A stretch of DNA of 64,000 nt from Pedobacter sp. Leaf216 (GTDB taxonomy: Bacteria > Bacteroidota > Bacteroidia > Sphingobacteriales > Sphingobacteriaceae), in the NCBI RefSeq assembly GCF_001421515.1, contig NZ_LMKM01000007.1, positions 1 through 64,000 on the forward strand, in the 5' to 3' direction. Of the stretch, positions 35,071 to 44,452 are shown one piece after another. Every line of letters starts with the position of its first letter. Positions within the stretch are counted from its first letter, which is position 1. The notes under the pieces were generated by a model. It made no database searches. It was given only the letters and a program-made list of their open reading frames with translations, and had not been told where the DNA came from. The translations under genes were made by a program, and so were the position numbers.

Positions 35071-36423
35071 TCACTTCTCCAAGGCAGCCGCCAATTCAGG
35101 CAGATCGAAACCTGCATAATTACCAGAACTCATCATTAGCAGATTGGTGTTTTCATAATGGAGACTTAACAGATAAGCTTTTAATTTTGTCGCATTATTA
35201 AAAAACTTCAGCTTTGGATTGGCAAATGCTTGCTGAACATCATCCTCAGAAAATGGTTCCATCCGTTTTTGTTCAAAAGATTTTATATCGATAAATACAA
35301 TTGCCTCATCGGCTTTATTCATTGCTCCGGTATACTCTTTTAAAAAATCTTTGTTCAAACTACTAAAAGTATGCAACTCAATACATGCTACCAATTTGCG
35401 GTTAGCAAACTGCGCTTTAACGGCATCAATTGTGGCTTTTAATTTTGATGGAGAATGCGCAAAGTCTTTATAAACATTTGTTGAATCATCGGCAGAAATA
35501 ACCTCCAACCGCTTGGCGGCACCCGTAAATGAGGCAATGGCAGCATCAAACTCATCTTCGCTGATATTTAACTGCTTACACACCAGTTTGGCTGCATTTA
35601 GGTTCATCAGGTTATGATCACCAAAAACCTTTAATGCTGTTTTTTCAGGCAGCAAATAGGTTATTCCGTTTCTAATTTCATGCTCAGGGATAGCGTATCC
35701 AATTTTGGTAACATTTGCTTTTGAATGTTCTACGATTTCATTTAAATCATGATCAGCCTTACAATAAATTAAGGTTCCGTTTTCCTCAATCGTATCAATA
35801 AATTTATCAAATTGCAAGGTATAATCTGCATACGTAGGAAAAACATTAATGTGATCCCAGGCAATGCCGCTAATTACAGCAACATTTGCTTTGTACAGAT
35901 GAAATTTAGGTCTTCTGTCAATTGGAGAGGATAAATATTCATCTCCCTCAATAATCATTACCGGCGCTTCTTCGGTAACTTTAACCATGGTTTCAAAACC
36001 AGCCAGCTGTGCGCCAACTAGATAATCAAAATCATGTTTATAGTAATTAAGCACATGCAAAATCATACTGGTAATGGTAGTTTTACCATGACTGCCACCA
36101 ATCACTACACGTAATTTATTTTTGCTTTGCTCGTAAATATATTCCGGATAGGAATATATTTTAATACACAGCTCCTTTGCTTTCAGTAATTCAGGATTAT
36201 CGATCCGCGCGTGCATACCCAAAATTACGGCATCAAGATCTTTCGCAATGCGATTTTCATCCCAGCCCATTTCGGCAGGCAATAAACCATATTTATCCAA
36301 ACGGGATTTGGCAGGTTCGAAAATAACATCATCAGAACCTGTAATCTGATAACCCTTTTTATGTAAAGCAATAGCCAGATTGTGCATTGCACTACCACCA
36401 ATCGCTATAAAATGTATGCGCAT
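35071..36423 (-). CDS. mpl: UDP-N-acetylmuramate:L-Ala-D-Glu-mesoDAP ligase type Mur ligase
   Basis: A Mur-family ATP-dependent ligase that reattaches recovered murein tripeptide to UDP-MurNAc in cell-wall recycling. The N-terminus MRIHFIAIGGSAMHNLAIAL plus TGSDD is typical of Mpl. The ATP-binding GGSHGKTTITS (P-loop) and the ligand domain EVISADDSTNVYKDFAHSPSK are visible. I start at the ATG at 36423 (450 residues), since the longer frame from 36471 adds 16 residues before the conserved start. MurC is the alternative, but the N-terminal motif and genomic isolation favour Mpl. Confidence 0.88.
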   Translation of the reverse strand: MRIHFIAIGGSAMHNLAIALHKKGYQITGSDDVIFEPAKSRLDKYGLLPAEMGWDENRIAKDLDAVILGMHARIDNPELLKAKELCIKIYSYPEYIYEQSKNKLRVVIGGSHGKTTITSMILHVLNYYKHDFDYLVGAQLAGFETMVKVTEEAPVMIIEGDEYLSSPIDRRPKFHLYKANVAVISGIAWDHINVFPTYADYTLQFDKFIDTIEENGTLIYCKADHDLNEIVEHSKANVTKIGYAIPEHEIRNGITYLLPEKTALKVFGDHNLMNLNAAKLVCKQLNISEDEFDAAIASFTGAAKRLEVISADDSTNVYKDFAHSPSKLKATIDAVKAQFANRKLVACIELHTFSSLNKDFLKEYTGAMNKADEAIVFIDIKSFEQKRMEPFSEDDVQQAFANPKLKFFNNATKLKAYLLSLHYENTNLLMMSSGNYAGFDLPELAAALEK

Positions 36424-36547
36424 ATTTTTTCTGTTTAAGATTTGGGATGCTAGATTTGAGATATGAGACACAAGATTGGAGACTGGAGATATGAAAACAA
36501 GTCTTGCGTTTTAGACCTTAATCCCATCACCCTAAACCTTCCGCCCT

Positions 36548-37396
36548 CTACCCTTCTACCTTTTTCTCAAACTGAGCCGCAACCCAGTCGCCATTTTGTT
36601 TATGATCGACGTATTTAATGCCGTATTTAGCACATTCTGCAGTAATCATACCCAAATCAGGATCTAAATAAAAGCCACTGAAGAAAATTTTACCTTCAGC
36701 TTTTAAAACCCCGGCATAACGGTGGATTTGATCTAAAAGAATATTTCTATTGATATTGGCAAAAATAACATCATATTCTTCGTCGGGGATTACTTCTTTA
36801 CTGCCACATAATGCCTTTAAATTATTTACATTATTAAGCGCAGCATTTTCTATGGTACTTTCATAGCAAATGTCATCATAATCAATTGCCATTAAGCTTT
36901 TAGCACCTAATTTTGAGGCCAAAATCGCTAAAATACCAGTACCGCAACCCATATCCAAAATATCTTTATCCTTTAAATCGGCTGCTAAAATATATTGCAT
37001 CACCATCGTTGTGGTTTGATGATGACCGGTGCCAAAAGCCATTTTAGGATCTATTACAATCTCGTATGGATATGAAGGTTGAGGCTCATGAAAGGTTGCC
37101 CTCACGTAACAAACGTCATCAATAATCAGCGGACTGAAGTTTTTTTCCCATTCAGCATTCCAGTTTTCGTCGGCAACATCTTCCAAAACATAATCTGTTG
37201 CAAACTCCTCACTATAATTTGCTAAAAGTTCTTTTAACTCTTTTTCGTTAAAATTATCCTTGATAACGAAGGCTGTAAATCCACTTTCACTATCTTCGAA
37301 GGTATCGAAGCCTAAATCGGCAAGATCGCTGATCAGCAAATCCTGTTGATAATCTTCGATACCTTTGAATGTAAATATTGCTTTTATGTATTGCAT
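36548..37396 (-). CDS. prmA: Ribosomal protein L11 methyltransferase
   Basis: A SAM-dependent enzyme that trimethylates L11. The 282-residue protein has a small N-terminal substrate-recognition domain (about 1-95) and a Rossmann methyltransferase domain with DMGCGTGILAILASKLGA (motif I), preceded by FGTGHHQTTTMVMQ and followed by VIFANINRNILLDQ. It starts directly after the tpiA stop (adjacent nucleotides), so the two are co-expressed. Confidence 0.94.
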   Translation of the reverse strand: MQYIKAIFTFKGIEDYQQDLLISDLADLGFDTFEDSESGFTAFVIKDNFNEKELKELLANYSEEFATDYVLEDVADENWNAEWEKNFSPLIIDDVCYVRATFHEPQPSYPYEIVIDPKMAFGTGHHQTTTMVMQYILAADLKDKDILDMGCGTGILAILASKLGAKSLMAIDYDDICYESTIENAALNNVNNLKALCGSKEVIPDEEYDVIFANINRNILLDQIHRYAGVLKAEGKIFFSGFYLDPDLGMITAECAKYGIKYVDHKQNGDWVAAQFEKKVEG

Positions 37397-38158
37397 TTAG
37401 CTGTTTAATGCTTTGATAATATCTGTAAAATCACGTGATTTCAATGATGCGCCACCAATTAAGCCACCATCAATATCTTTTTGAGAGAATAAACTTGCTG
37501 CATTACCAGGATTACAGCTACCACCATACAAAATGGTTGTATCATCAGCAACATTAAAACCATAATTGGCTTCAATTTCACTGCGAATAAAAGCATGTAT
37601 ATCTTGTGCCTGCTCTGGCGAAGCAGTTAAACCTGTGCCAATAGCCCAAACCGGCTCATAAGCAATAACGATCTTTTTAAAATCTTCTTCAGTTAAGCTG
37701 AAAATGCCTTCTACCAATTGTTTTTTTAATACTTCGTAGTAGCTGCCGTTGTTTCTTTCATCTAAAGTTTCGCCAATACAGAAAATAGGAATTAAACCGT
37801 TCGATAAAGCTACTTTTGTTTTTTCAGCCAATAAAGCATCGCTTTCTGCAAAATACTGTCTGCGTTCTGAGTGACCTAAAATAACATATTCTGCACCAAC
37901 AGATTTTACCATTTTAGCCGAAGTTTCGCCAGTATAAGCACCACTTTCTTTATCGCTGATGTTTTGAGCGCCAATTTTAACATCGTTACCACCCAATTTT
38001 GCCAAGCTGTTTAAATGAATAAATGGTGAGCAAATAATGGCCAGTTGATCGCCTTTGCGCTCATCTTTAACCATATTTACAATTTCGCTGAATAACGAAA
38101 CGCCTTCATTATAATCTAAGTTCATTTTCCAGTTACCGGCAACAATCTTTTTTCTCAT
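37397..38158 (-). CDS. tpiA: Triosephosphate isomerase
   Basis: Glycolytic TIM-barrel enzyme interconverting DHAP and glyceraldehyde 3-phosphate. The 253-residue protein shows catalytic Lys11 in GNWKMN, His96 in [11 protein letters not shown], Glu165 in [12 protein letters not shown] and the phosphate-binding [11 protein letters not shown] and GGLIGGASL. Length is normal. It is immediately followed by prmA and preceded by the GlmU-like gene in what may be one transcript. Confidence 0.97.
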   Translation of the reverse strand: MRKKIVAGNWKMNLDYNEGVSLFSEIVNMVKDERKGDQLAIICSPFIHLNSLAKLGGNDVKIGAQNISDKESGAYTGETSAKMVKSVGAEYVILGHSERRQYFAESDALLAEKTKVALSNGLIPIFCIGETLDERNNGSYYEVLKKQLVEGIFSLTEEDFKKIVIAYEPVWAIGTGLTASPEQAQDIHAFIRSEIEANYGFNVADDTTILYGGSCNPGNAASLFSQKDIDGGLIGGASLKSRDFTDIIKALNS

Positions 38159-38205
38159 TTTGTATTATTTAATGGTTGGTTGATCTTTTTCAGATCGGTT
38201 TTATA

Positions 38206-39372
38206 TTAAAATCGTCTATACGATTCAGTTAATTCAAATATTTTGGCAACAATGTTTTTTTCAGTTTCATCAAACAACAAATCTTTTCTTGAGAATACCT
38301 TTTCTGTTGTTCCGAACATCTTATCCAGCCTGTAGGCTTCAAAACCACTAGCCCCTCCCCAACTAAAATCAGGAACATGGTTTGGCGGGAAACCTGCACC
38401 GAAAACATTCGTTCCAACTCCAACTACACTTCCGGTATTAAACATGGTATTAATACCGCTCTTTGCATGATCAGCCATGATTAAACCACAGAATTGCAAA
38501 TTGGTATTGCGCATTTTTTTGCTTTCATAATCGTAAAGTTTTACTTCAGCGTAATTATTTTTGAGGTTCGAATTATTGGTATCAGCACCAATATTGCACC
38601 ATTCGCCCATTACTGAATTACCAAGATAACCCTCGTGGCCTTTTGCCGAATTGCCCCAGATAACAGAATTGTTAATTTCGCCTCCTGCACGGCTGTTTGG
38701 ACCTATTGTAGTGCCAGAATATATTTTAGCACCCATTTTTATTGATGAATTTTCGCAAAGCGCAAAAGATCCTCTTATTAAACTACCCTCCCAAACTTCG
38801 GCATTTTTACCCAGATAAATTGGGCCATAGGTGGTATTAAAAACGCTGCATTCGGCTTTGGCACCTTCTTCAAGAAAAATATCATCGCCCAATAATTGAT
38901 TCGTGCTACTTAATTTAGCTGAAACTCGGCCTTCAGTTAATAATTTATAATCTTTCCTGATTTCGCCTGGATTATTAATAAAAATATGCTCAGGATACAC
39001 AATTTGCACAAAATCACGTGCATATTCAATTGGTTTTAATGACTTAACAGACTCTATATCATGATTTGCTGAGATATAAGCAATAATTACATCTTTTTTA
39101 TAGAGCACTTCTCCATTCCTTAAACTATTTACAGCATTTACTAAAGCTTCATCCGGACAAATGGAACCATTTATACATAAATCGGCATTAGGTTTCGGGG
39201 CGAATTTTACAGAAAGGTAATCTTGCGTGTGAAAACCAAAATCAGCTTTTAAATATTTGGCCCATTTTTCGGCAATGGTTAAAATACCAATGCGTAAATC
39301 GGCTACCGGCCTGGTAAAGGTAAGCGGACGTAGCGACATCCAGGAAGCATCATCAAATAGATTGATTGTCAT
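38206..39372 (-). CDS. GlmU-like sugar-nucleotidyltransferase family protein
   Basis: A 388-residue protein common in Bacteroidota. The N-terminal half (MTINLFDDASWMSLRPLTFTRPVADLR) is a divergent nucleotidyltransferase-like domain. The C-terminal half is a left-handed beta-helix of hexapeptides (NSSIKMGAKIYSGTTIGPNS, NSVIWGNSAKGHEGYLGNSV) as in GlmU. The usual GxGTRM signature is absent, so catalytic activity is uncertain. I start at 39372; the longer frame from 39411 begins inside the rpmE2 terminator. It probably acts in UDP-GlcNAc or related sugar-nucleotide metabolism. Confidence 0.85.
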   Translation of the reverse strand: MTINLFDDASWMSLRPLTFTRPVADLRIGILTIAEKWAKYLKADFGFHTQDYLSVKFAPKPNADLCINGSICPDEALVNAVNSLRNGEVLYKKDVIIAYISANHDIESVKSLKPIEYARDFVQIVYPEHIFINNPGEIRKDYKLLTEGRVSAKLSSTNQLLGDDIFLEEGAKAECSVFNTTYGPIYLGKNAEVWEGSLIRGSFALCENSSIKMGAKIYSGTTIGPNSRAGGEINNSVIWGNSAKGHEGYLGNSVMGEWCNIGADTNNSNLKNNYAEVKLYDYESKKMRNTNLQFCGLIMADHAKSGINTMFNTGSVVGVGTNVFGAGFPPNHVPDFSWGGASGFEAYRLDKMFGTTEKVFSRKDLLFDETEKNIVAKIFELTESYRRF

Positions 39373-39383
39373 AAGCCACAAAA

Positions 39384-39419
39384 ATAAAAAAAGTCCCGAT
39401 GCTTTTGGCAAAGGGACTT
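39384..39419 (-). terminator. Terminator of rpmE2
   Basis: On the minus strand AAGTCCC (rc 39413-39419) pairs with GGGACTT (rc 39391-39397) and is followed by a long T-run. It lies 26 nt after the rpmE2 stop and just before the next gene's ATG. Confidence 0.85.
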
Positions 39420-39444
39420 CAAAAAATGCTTTTTACTGCTAAAA

Positions 39445-39693
39445 TTATTTCTTAGCGTAACGGTTTTTGAATTTATCGATACGTCCTGCTGTATCAACCA
39501 ATTTCATTTTACCAGTATAAAAAGGGTGTGATGTATGAGAAATCTCTAATTTATAAAGAGGATATTCGTTACCATCTTCCCATTTAATTGTTTCTTTAGT
39601 ATCTACGCAAGATTTTGTTAAGAAAGCATATTCGTTAGACATATCTTTAAAAACAACTGGTCTGTAGCTTGTTGGGTGCAAATCTTTTTTCAT
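39445..39693 (-). CDS. rpmE2: 50S ribosomal protein L31 type B
   Basis: L31 links the two ribosomal subunits. The 82-residue form starts [19 protein letters not shown] and lacks the CxxC zinc pairs of type A L31; only a single Cys (KSCVDTKET) is seen, so it is the zinc-independent type B paralogue. I chose the ATG at 39693 because the longer frame from 39759 adds 22 residues not seen in the family. The 252-nt gap upstream (39760-40011) is AT-rich with no other gene. Confidence 0.95.
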   Translation of the reverse strand: MKKDLHPTSYRPVVFKDMSNEYAFLTKSCVDTKETIKWEDGNEYPLYKLEISHTSHPFYTGKMKLVDTAGRIDKFKNRYAKK

Positions 39694-39999
39694 TTGAATA
39701 TTATTTTTAGTTATTTGTGTGAAAGCATCAAGAACATTTTTGCAATTTGCTGGCAACAACGCTTATGACATTTCCTATTAGTCTTTCTACCTCTATTTTA
39801 GAGGATGCAAATATCTTAATTTTATTTCTGATTTACAAGCCAAAATTAAAATTTTAAATTATAAGACATTTCGGTTCTTAATTTAGAAAAACAGATCAGC
39901 TTATGTTTAGTTAAACTGATACCGCAGTTAACCATAACCGCAACAAAATTAAACTTTTTTGGATTTAATATTGTTTTTCAGATATTTAAAAAATATATG

Positions 40000-40007
40000 T
40001 AATTTTG
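40000..40007 (+). promoter_or_regulatory. -7 element, 4 nt before the 40012 start
   Basis: TAATTTTG fits TAnnTTTG and ends 4 nt before the ATG at 40012. TTG at 39971-39973 has a long 26-nt spacer. This is another candidate for a leaderless mRNA. Confidence 0.45.
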
Positions 40008-40011
40008 ATAT

Positions 40012-40179
40012 ATGAGAAAAGACAGCGAATTTGATGGAATTATCCATGCCAACAGCAGCGGAAAACTCTACATTAAAAGTCCCGATTTCTTTGCACAGCC
40101 AAGGGTTATCCAAATGGTAAGCTCCTTAATGGAATCGAGCATCTTTAAAAAAATAGAAAAAGATAAAAAAAGAAAATAG
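40012..40179 (+). CDS. Small protein of unknown function (55 aa)
   Basis: An open frame starting MRKDSEFDGIIHANSSGKLY, continuing IKSPDFFAQPRVIQMVSSLM and ending in a Lys-rich tail (KKIEKDKKRK). It has no signal peptide or TM segment. It is supported by a TAnnTTTG element 4 nt upstream, by amino-acid composition like a real soluble protein, and by lying only 5 nt before the next gene's ATG on the same strand. Family unknown. Confidence 0.6.
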   Translation: MRKDSEFDGIIHANSSGKLYIKSPDFFAQPRVIQMVSSLMESSIFKKIEKDKKRK

Positions 40180-40184
40180 TTATA

Positions 40185-40874
40185 ATGCCCTTTAACCTAC
40201 TGCTCTTTCCTCTTGTAGGTGGCTATTATATCTTAATCAGGTTCAGATACCTGAGGTATGTGCAATATCGGCTCGAAAGTCAACGCATACTATTAAACTC
40301 TGCTTTTGCCGGCATCCTTTTACTTGGTGCATGTTTTATATTCAGGGCAATACTGATCGCCATTTGGCCGGAAACAGTTGAACAACTAAGTAAATTACTC
40401 CCTATACGTACCGCTTATTTCGGAACCACCAGCATGTCGTTATTTGTAGCCGTAGCTGCAACAGAAATTGCTAATCTTTTTATTAACCGTTTAAAGGCCA
40501 TTAAAAGCGCAATTGCTACCTCAGGAAATGAATTTGAGTTGTTATTAAGTTCGTCTTTTTTTGATGCGCACCTTTTACAGTTTACCATGGATAGCGGCAA
40601 ATTTTATGTAGGCTGGGTTAAAGAGCTTCCCAAACCTTTTACCACAAGTTATATCCGCATTACCCCTGCATTTAGCGGCTACCGCAAAGCTGATGATAAA
40701 GAACTGGTTTTTACCACGCAATATTTAACGGTTTACGCCAGTTATATTGAAGATGGCTCTGTTGAAAATACAAATGAATTAAAAACCGACCTTGTTTTAA
40801 AAGCAGATAAAATTAATTCAGTTTCATTTTTTGATATGGATATGTATAACCGCTTTAATCCGGCGCAGGAATAA
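40185..40874 (+). CDS. Membrane protein of unknown function (229 aa)
   Basis: Three hydrophobic segments are visible (about residues 3-20, 37-62 and 84-105). They are followed by a cytoplasmic or periplasmic beta-rich domain of about 110 residues (SSFFDAHLLQFTMDSGKFYVG and similar). I do not recognise a family. It starts 5 nt after the small 55-aa gene and is probably translated with it. The 3' end converges on the 40887 gene with a 12-nt gap. Confidence 0.8.
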   Translation: MPFNLLLFPLVGGYYILIRFRYLRYVQYRLESQRILLNSAFAGILLLGACFIFRAILIAIWPETVEQLSKLLPIRTAYFGTTSMSLFVAVAATEIANLFINRLKAIKSAIATSGNEFELLLSSSFFDAHLLQFTMDSGKFYVGWVKELPKPFTTSYIRITPAFSGYRKADDKELVFTTQYLTVYASYIEDGSVENTNELKTDLVLKADKINSVSFFDMDMYNRFNPAQE

Positions 40875-40886
40875 ATACGCTAAAAA

Positions 40887-41171
40887 CTAATCTTTCTTAG
40901 GGCTGTATTTTGCCCATGTTTCTATTTTGGCTTTCTGACGGGCAATATAAGCATCGGCAATTACTTCAGCCGAACTTGAGCCTTCCACAGTTTGTAATAA
41001 TTCTTTTAATTTATATTGATCTACATCTGCTTTATATAAAATCTGAATCAGTTTCGGAAAATCGTTATCGATAAGGTAAGCGAAAGCATCTACCACTGCA
41101 CTACGCAGCTGACTTTCTGAAAGGTTAGCTGGTATATCGAAATCTTTATTGATAATGCTAATTAATGACAT
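40887..41171 (-). CDS. Small helical protein of unknown function (94 aa)
   Basis: From the ATG at 41171 the product begins MSLISIINKDFDIPANLSES and is a soluble, all-helical, Leu/Ala-rich protein. The longer frame from 41363 would add 64 hydrophobic, low-quality residues and is unlikely. No family is recognised. The 268-nt gap upstream (41172-41439) holds a CGCATGCG-centred hairpin (41394-41413) and no gene. Confidence 0.65.
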   Translation of the reverse strand: MSLISIINKDFDIPANLSESQLRSAVVDAFAYLIDNDFPKLIQILYKADVDQYKLKELLQTVEGSSSAEVIADAYIARQKAKIETWAKYSPKKD

Positions 41172-41393
41172 GGAAAAGGTTTTTAGAGTTGTAGAAACAA
41201 TGATCAGTTTTATAACATTAGCCTTAGGCAATTTGCACCAACAGAAGAACCACAGGCCAAAATTTAATAAACCTGATAAAAGCGGCAGCTTCCGATTCTT
41301 CATTGGAACTATAGCGGTTAGCAGGACTGAAAAGGCAATGGAATACAGCCCTTTCGTTTTCAAAATTATAATGAAGTTATTAACCGCTTTAAG

Positions 41394-41413
41394 ATCCCCG
41401 CATGCGCGAGGAT
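41394..41413. repeat. Hairpin ATCCCCGCATGCGCGAGGAT
   Basis: ATCC/GGAT arms enclose a CGCATGCG self-complementary core. It is likely a short dispersed palindrome downstream of the methylmalonyl-CoA epimerase gene. No T-run follows on the minus strand. Confidence 0.4.
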
Positions 41414-41439
41414 GATGGCATTAAAAAACAAACTTCACC

Positions 41440-41847
41440 TTATATCCATTTAATTTCCTGGCAAATCTCAATCAGCACGCCATTGGTATCTTTTGGATGC
41501 ACAAAACACACCATTTTATTATCCGCCCCTTTTTTGGGCGAATCGCTAAGCAGCACAAATCCTTCTTTGTGTAACCGTTCCATTTCGGCCAGGATATCAT
41601 CAACCAGAAAAGCAATGTGGTGGATTCCCTCCCCTTTTTTCTCGATAAATTTAGCAATTGCACTATCCGGAGCCGTAGCCTGAAGGAGCTCAACCTTATT
41701 TTCGCCTGTTTTAAAGAAAGCCGTATTTACAAATTCTGATGCAACCTGCTCTGTTTTATAGCAATCGGTATTTAATAGTTTTTGATAAAGATCTATCGAA
41801 CTGTTAAGGTCTTTTACCGCGATTCCGATGTGTTCTATCTTATTCAT
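41440..41847 (-). CDS. mce: Methylmalonyl-CoA epimerase
   Basis: A VOC-fold enzyme interconverting (R)- and (S)-methylmalonyl-CoA in propionate metabolism. The 135-residue protein starts MNKIEHIGIAVKDLNSSI with metal-ligand His6. It also has GEGIHHIAFLVDDI and a C-terminal GVLIEICQ with the Glu ligand. Length and motifs fit MCE. Methylmalonyl-CoA mutase genes are not in the window. It is divergent from iscS. Confidence 0.92.
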   Translation of the reverse strand: MNKIEHIGIAVKDLNSSIDLYQKLLNTDCYKTEQVASEFVNTAFFKTGENKVELLQATAPDSAIAKFIEKKGEGIHHIAFLVDDILAEMERLHKEGFVLLSDSPKKGADNKMVCFVHPKDTNGVLIEICQEIKWI

Positions 41848-41914
41848 AGATTATAAGGTTATGTGAATGTAAAAATGCGGCTTTTCTCTATAAGGTCATA
41901 GCTAATATTTATAA

Positions 41915-41942
41915 TTGTTAAATAAGTTTTTTCGTATCTTTG
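41915..41942 (+). promoter_or_regulatory. Promoter of iscS
   Basis: TTG (41915-41917) and TATCTTTG (41935-41942) are 17 nt apart, a good Bacteroidota promoter. The ATG at 41965 gives a leader of about 15-20 nt. Confidence 0.7.
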
Positions 41943-41964
41943 TGTTATAATTAACAGAATAGAG

Positions 41965-43176
41965 ATGAAACAGCCGATATATTTAGATAATAATGCAACA
42001 ACCCCACTAGATCCAAGGGTGTTGGAAGCAATGCTACCTTACTTTACAGAGAAATTTGGAAATGCCGCAAGTCGTAATCACGCGTTTGGCTGGGTGGCTG
42101 AAGAGGGTGTAGATTATGCTCGTGAGCAGGTAGCCAAATTAATCGGCTGTACTGAAAAAGAAATTATTTTTACATCAGGTGCTACCGAAGCCGATAACCT
42201 GGCAATTAAAGGTGTATTTGAAATGTACAAAGAAAAAGGTAACCACATTATTACTGCGGTTACTGAACATAAAGCAGTTTTAGATACTTGTAAACACTTA
42301 GAAAAAAACGGTGCCCGTGTAACGTATCTAGGCGTTAAAGAAGATGGTTTAATTGATTTAGCTGAATTGGAAGCTGCCATGACTCCTGAAACGATTTTGG
42401 TTTCGATTATGTATGGCAACAACGAAATTGGCGTAATACAACCGGTTAAAGAAATTGCAGCTATTGCGCACAAACACGGTGCTTTATTTATGACTGATGC
42501 TACGCAGGCAGTTGGTAAAATACCTGTTGATGTAAATACTGACGGTATTGACTTAATGGCTTTCTCGGCACATAAAATGTACGGTCCGAAAGGTGTTGGC
42601 GTACTTTACGTTCGTCGTAAAAACCCAAGGGTTAAAGTAACTGCACAAATGGACGGTGGTGGCCACGAGCGTGGAATGCGTTCTGGTACATTAAATGTTC
42701 CTGGTATTGTTGGTTTAGGAAAAGCCTGCGAACTTTGCCGTTTAGAAATGGAAAGTGAATCAATCCGTTTATCTGCACTACGTGATAAATTGGAAAGTAC
42801 GCTAAACCAAATGGAAGAGAGTTATGTTAATGGTAATACACAACACCGTTTACCACATGTAGCCAATATTTCTTTCAAATATGTTGAGGGTGAAGGTTTA
42901 ATGATGGCCATGAGTGATTTAGCAGTATCTTCTGGATCGGCTTGTACTTCAGCTTCATTAGAACCATCATATGTATTAAAAAGCTTGGGTTTATCTGATG
43001 ATTTAGCGCACTCTTCTATCCGTTACGGTTTAGGAAGATTTACTACAGAAGAAGAAATTGACCAGGCTATTGGAGTTACCCAAAAAGCAGTTAACCACTT
43101 AAGAGAACTTTCTCCACTTTGGGAAATGTTTAAAGAAGGAATTGACTTGAGTAAAATTGAGTGGGCAGAACACTAG
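41965..43176 (+). CDS. iscS: Cysteine desulfurase IscS
   Basis: PLP enzyme releasing sulfur from cysteine for Fe-S clusters and thiolated tRNA. The 403-residue protein has the N-terminal [30 protein letters not shown], the PLP-Lys in [11 protein letters not shown] and the active-site Cys in [10 protein letters not shown]. Length is that of group I (IscS/NifS) enzymes. It leads an iscS-iscU-iscA set on one strand. IscR, HscA/B and ferredoxin genes usual in E. coli are absent here. Confidence 0.96.
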   Translation: MKQPIYLDNNATTPLDPRVLEAMLPYFTEKFGNAASRNHAFGWVAEEGVDYAREQVAKLIGCTEKEIIFTSGATEADNLAIKGVFEMYKEKGNHIITAVTEHKAVLDTCKHLEKNGARVTYLGVKEDGLIDLAELEAAMTPETILVSIMYGNNEIGVIQPVKEIAAIAHKHGALFMTDATQAVGKIPVDVNTDGIDLMAFSAHKMYGPKGVGVLYVRRKNPRVKVTAQMDGGGHERGMRSGTLNVPGIVGLGKACELCRLEMESESIRLSALRDKLESTLNQMEESYVNGNTQHRLPHVANISFKYVEGEGLMMAMSDLAVSSGSACTSASLEPSYVLKSLGLSDDLAHSSIRYGLGRFTTEEEIDQAIGVTQKAVNHLRELSPLWEMFKEGIDLSKIEWAEH

Positions 43177-43284
43177 GACAGTTTGGAATTGGCAGTTCGC
43201 AGTATTGAGTTGCTAAATGATAATTGAAAACTGATAATTAATAAATAAAACTATCTCCGAAGGGAGTTTTAAGAAATAGAAAAC

Positions 43285-43698
43285 ATGGCATATTCAGAAA
43301 AAGTAATTGACCATTACAATAACCCACGTAACGTAGGTACATTAAATAAAGACAGCAAATTTGTAGGAACAGGATTAGTTGGCGCACCTGAGTGTGGCGA
43401 CGTAATGCGCTTACAAATTGAAGTTGGAGAAGATAACGTAATCACAGATGCCAAATTTAAAACATTTGGTTGTGGTTCGGCTATTGCTTCCTCTTCATTG
43501 GCTACAGAATGGTTAAAAGGAAAAACAATTGATGAAGCATTATCTATCGATAACATGGATATTGTTGAAGAATTGGCTTTACCTCCAGTAAAAATTCACT
43601 GCTCAGTTTTAGCAGAAGATGCAATTAAATCGGCTATTAACGATTACCGCGTTAAAAATGGCTTAGAAGCAATTGTATTGGAAAAATCACACCATTAG
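43285..43698 (+). CDS. iscU: Fe-S cluster assembly scaffold IscU
   Basis: Scaffold on which [2Fe-2S] and [4Fe-4S] clusters are built. The 137-residue protein shows the three conserved cysteines: VGAPECGDVMRLQ, FGCGSAIASSS and PPVKIHCSVLAED. It is 108 nt after iscS. The gap carries an AAAACT..CTCC-GAA-GGGAG..TTTT hairpin (43248-43270) that may trim expression between the two. Family and length are clear. Confidence 0.95.
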   Translation: MAYSEKVIDHYNNPRNVGTLNKDSKFVGTGLVGAPECGDVMRLQIEVGEDNVITDAKFKTFGCGSAIASSSLATEWLKGKTIDEALSIDNMDIVEELALPPVKIHCSVLAEDAIKSAINDYRVKNGLEAIVLEKSHH

Positions 43699-43715
43699 AA
43701 TAGATGTGAGACAAT

Positions 43716-43769
43716 AGATTTGAGATGTGAGAGCACCTAACTTAGGGCGCTCAAATATTTCTCAAATCT
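43716..43769. repeat. GA-word/CT-word hairpin between iscU and iscA
   Basis: AGATTTGAGA (43716-43725) pairs with TCTCAAATCT (43760-43769) across 34 nt. Further GA-rich words lie on the left and their complements on the right (to 43790). The same word family occurs at 34953-35070 and 63663-63724. Confidence 0.65.
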
Positions 43770-43798
43770 AATCTCTCAAATCACAAATCTCGATCACA

Positions 43799-44125
43799 AT
43801 GATTACAATAACAGATAAAGCAAAAGATAAAATCACACACTTAATGCAGGATTCAGAAATGGGTTCTGATTACTTTTTGCGTGTTTCGGTAAAAGGTGGT
43901 GGTTGCTCGGGTTTATCATATAACTTAGATTTTGATAACGAAGAACAAAAGGGCGATCAGTTTTTTGAAGACAGAGGAATTAAAATTGCTTTGGATATGA
44001 AATCATTCCTTTATTTGGCCGGTACTGAATTAGATTTCACTGATGGTTTAAATGGAAAAGGTTTTAACTTTATAAATCCAAATGCCAGTCGTAGCTGTGG
44101 CTGTGGCGAAAGTTTTTCAGTTTAA
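43799..44125 (+). CDS. iscA: A-type Fe-S carrier protein (HesB/IscA family)
   Basis: A 108-residue A-type carrier. The three cluster cysteines are in VKGGGCSGLSYNLDF (Cys35) and the C-terminal RSCGCGESF pair (Cys99, Cys101). It moves Fe-S clusters or iron between scaffold and target proteins. It is the last gene of the isc set, 100 nt after iscU, followed by a good terminator. IscA and ErpA cannot be told apart by sequence alone, but position favours IscA. Confidence 0.92.
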   Translation: MITITDKAKDKITHLMQDSEMGSDYFLRVSVKGGGCSGLSYNLDFDNEEQKGDQFFEDRGIKIALDMKSFLYLAGTELDFTDGLNGKGFNFINPNASRSCGCGESFSV

Positions 44126-44147
44126 TCTAATCAATAAATTATACAGG

Positions 44148-44174
44148 AAGGTTTCATTTTATGGAACCTTTTTT
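44148..44174 (+). terminator. Terminator of iscS-iscU-iscA
   Basis: AAGGTTTCAT pairs with ATGGAACCTT (one G:T) around TTT and is followed by TTTT. It begins 22 nt after the iscA stop. The rest of the 327-nt gap to 44453 is AT-rich with no gene seen. Confidence 0.85.
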
Positions 44175-44452
44175 GCGTTTTAAGAGATTTCATTATCCTT
44201 TCATTTTTTTCTATAAGATTTACTCAGATCTTAAACCTGTTCCATAATTTTAGTTATTTGGTGAAGGAAACATTCAGCACCTTAAATAAAAATCAATTTA
44301 ATCTGCACCTATTTTCTTTCTAATCTACCGAAAAAATCAACAACCAAAGCAATCTTAAAGCTACCTGACCAACGAAACACTAGCCCCAATTTGTATTTTT
44401 AAACCAAAAAGCCTTATAATTGTCAATTATATTAGCGAACCAAATTACGAGC

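Noticed and set aside
39373..39411. Longer start of the GlmU-like gene
   Set aside because: It lies inside the rpmE2 terminator hairpin.
41172..41363. Hydrophobic N-terminal extension of the 40887 gene
   Set aside because: Residues look like translated intergenic DNA; the ATG at 41171 gives a compact helical protein.
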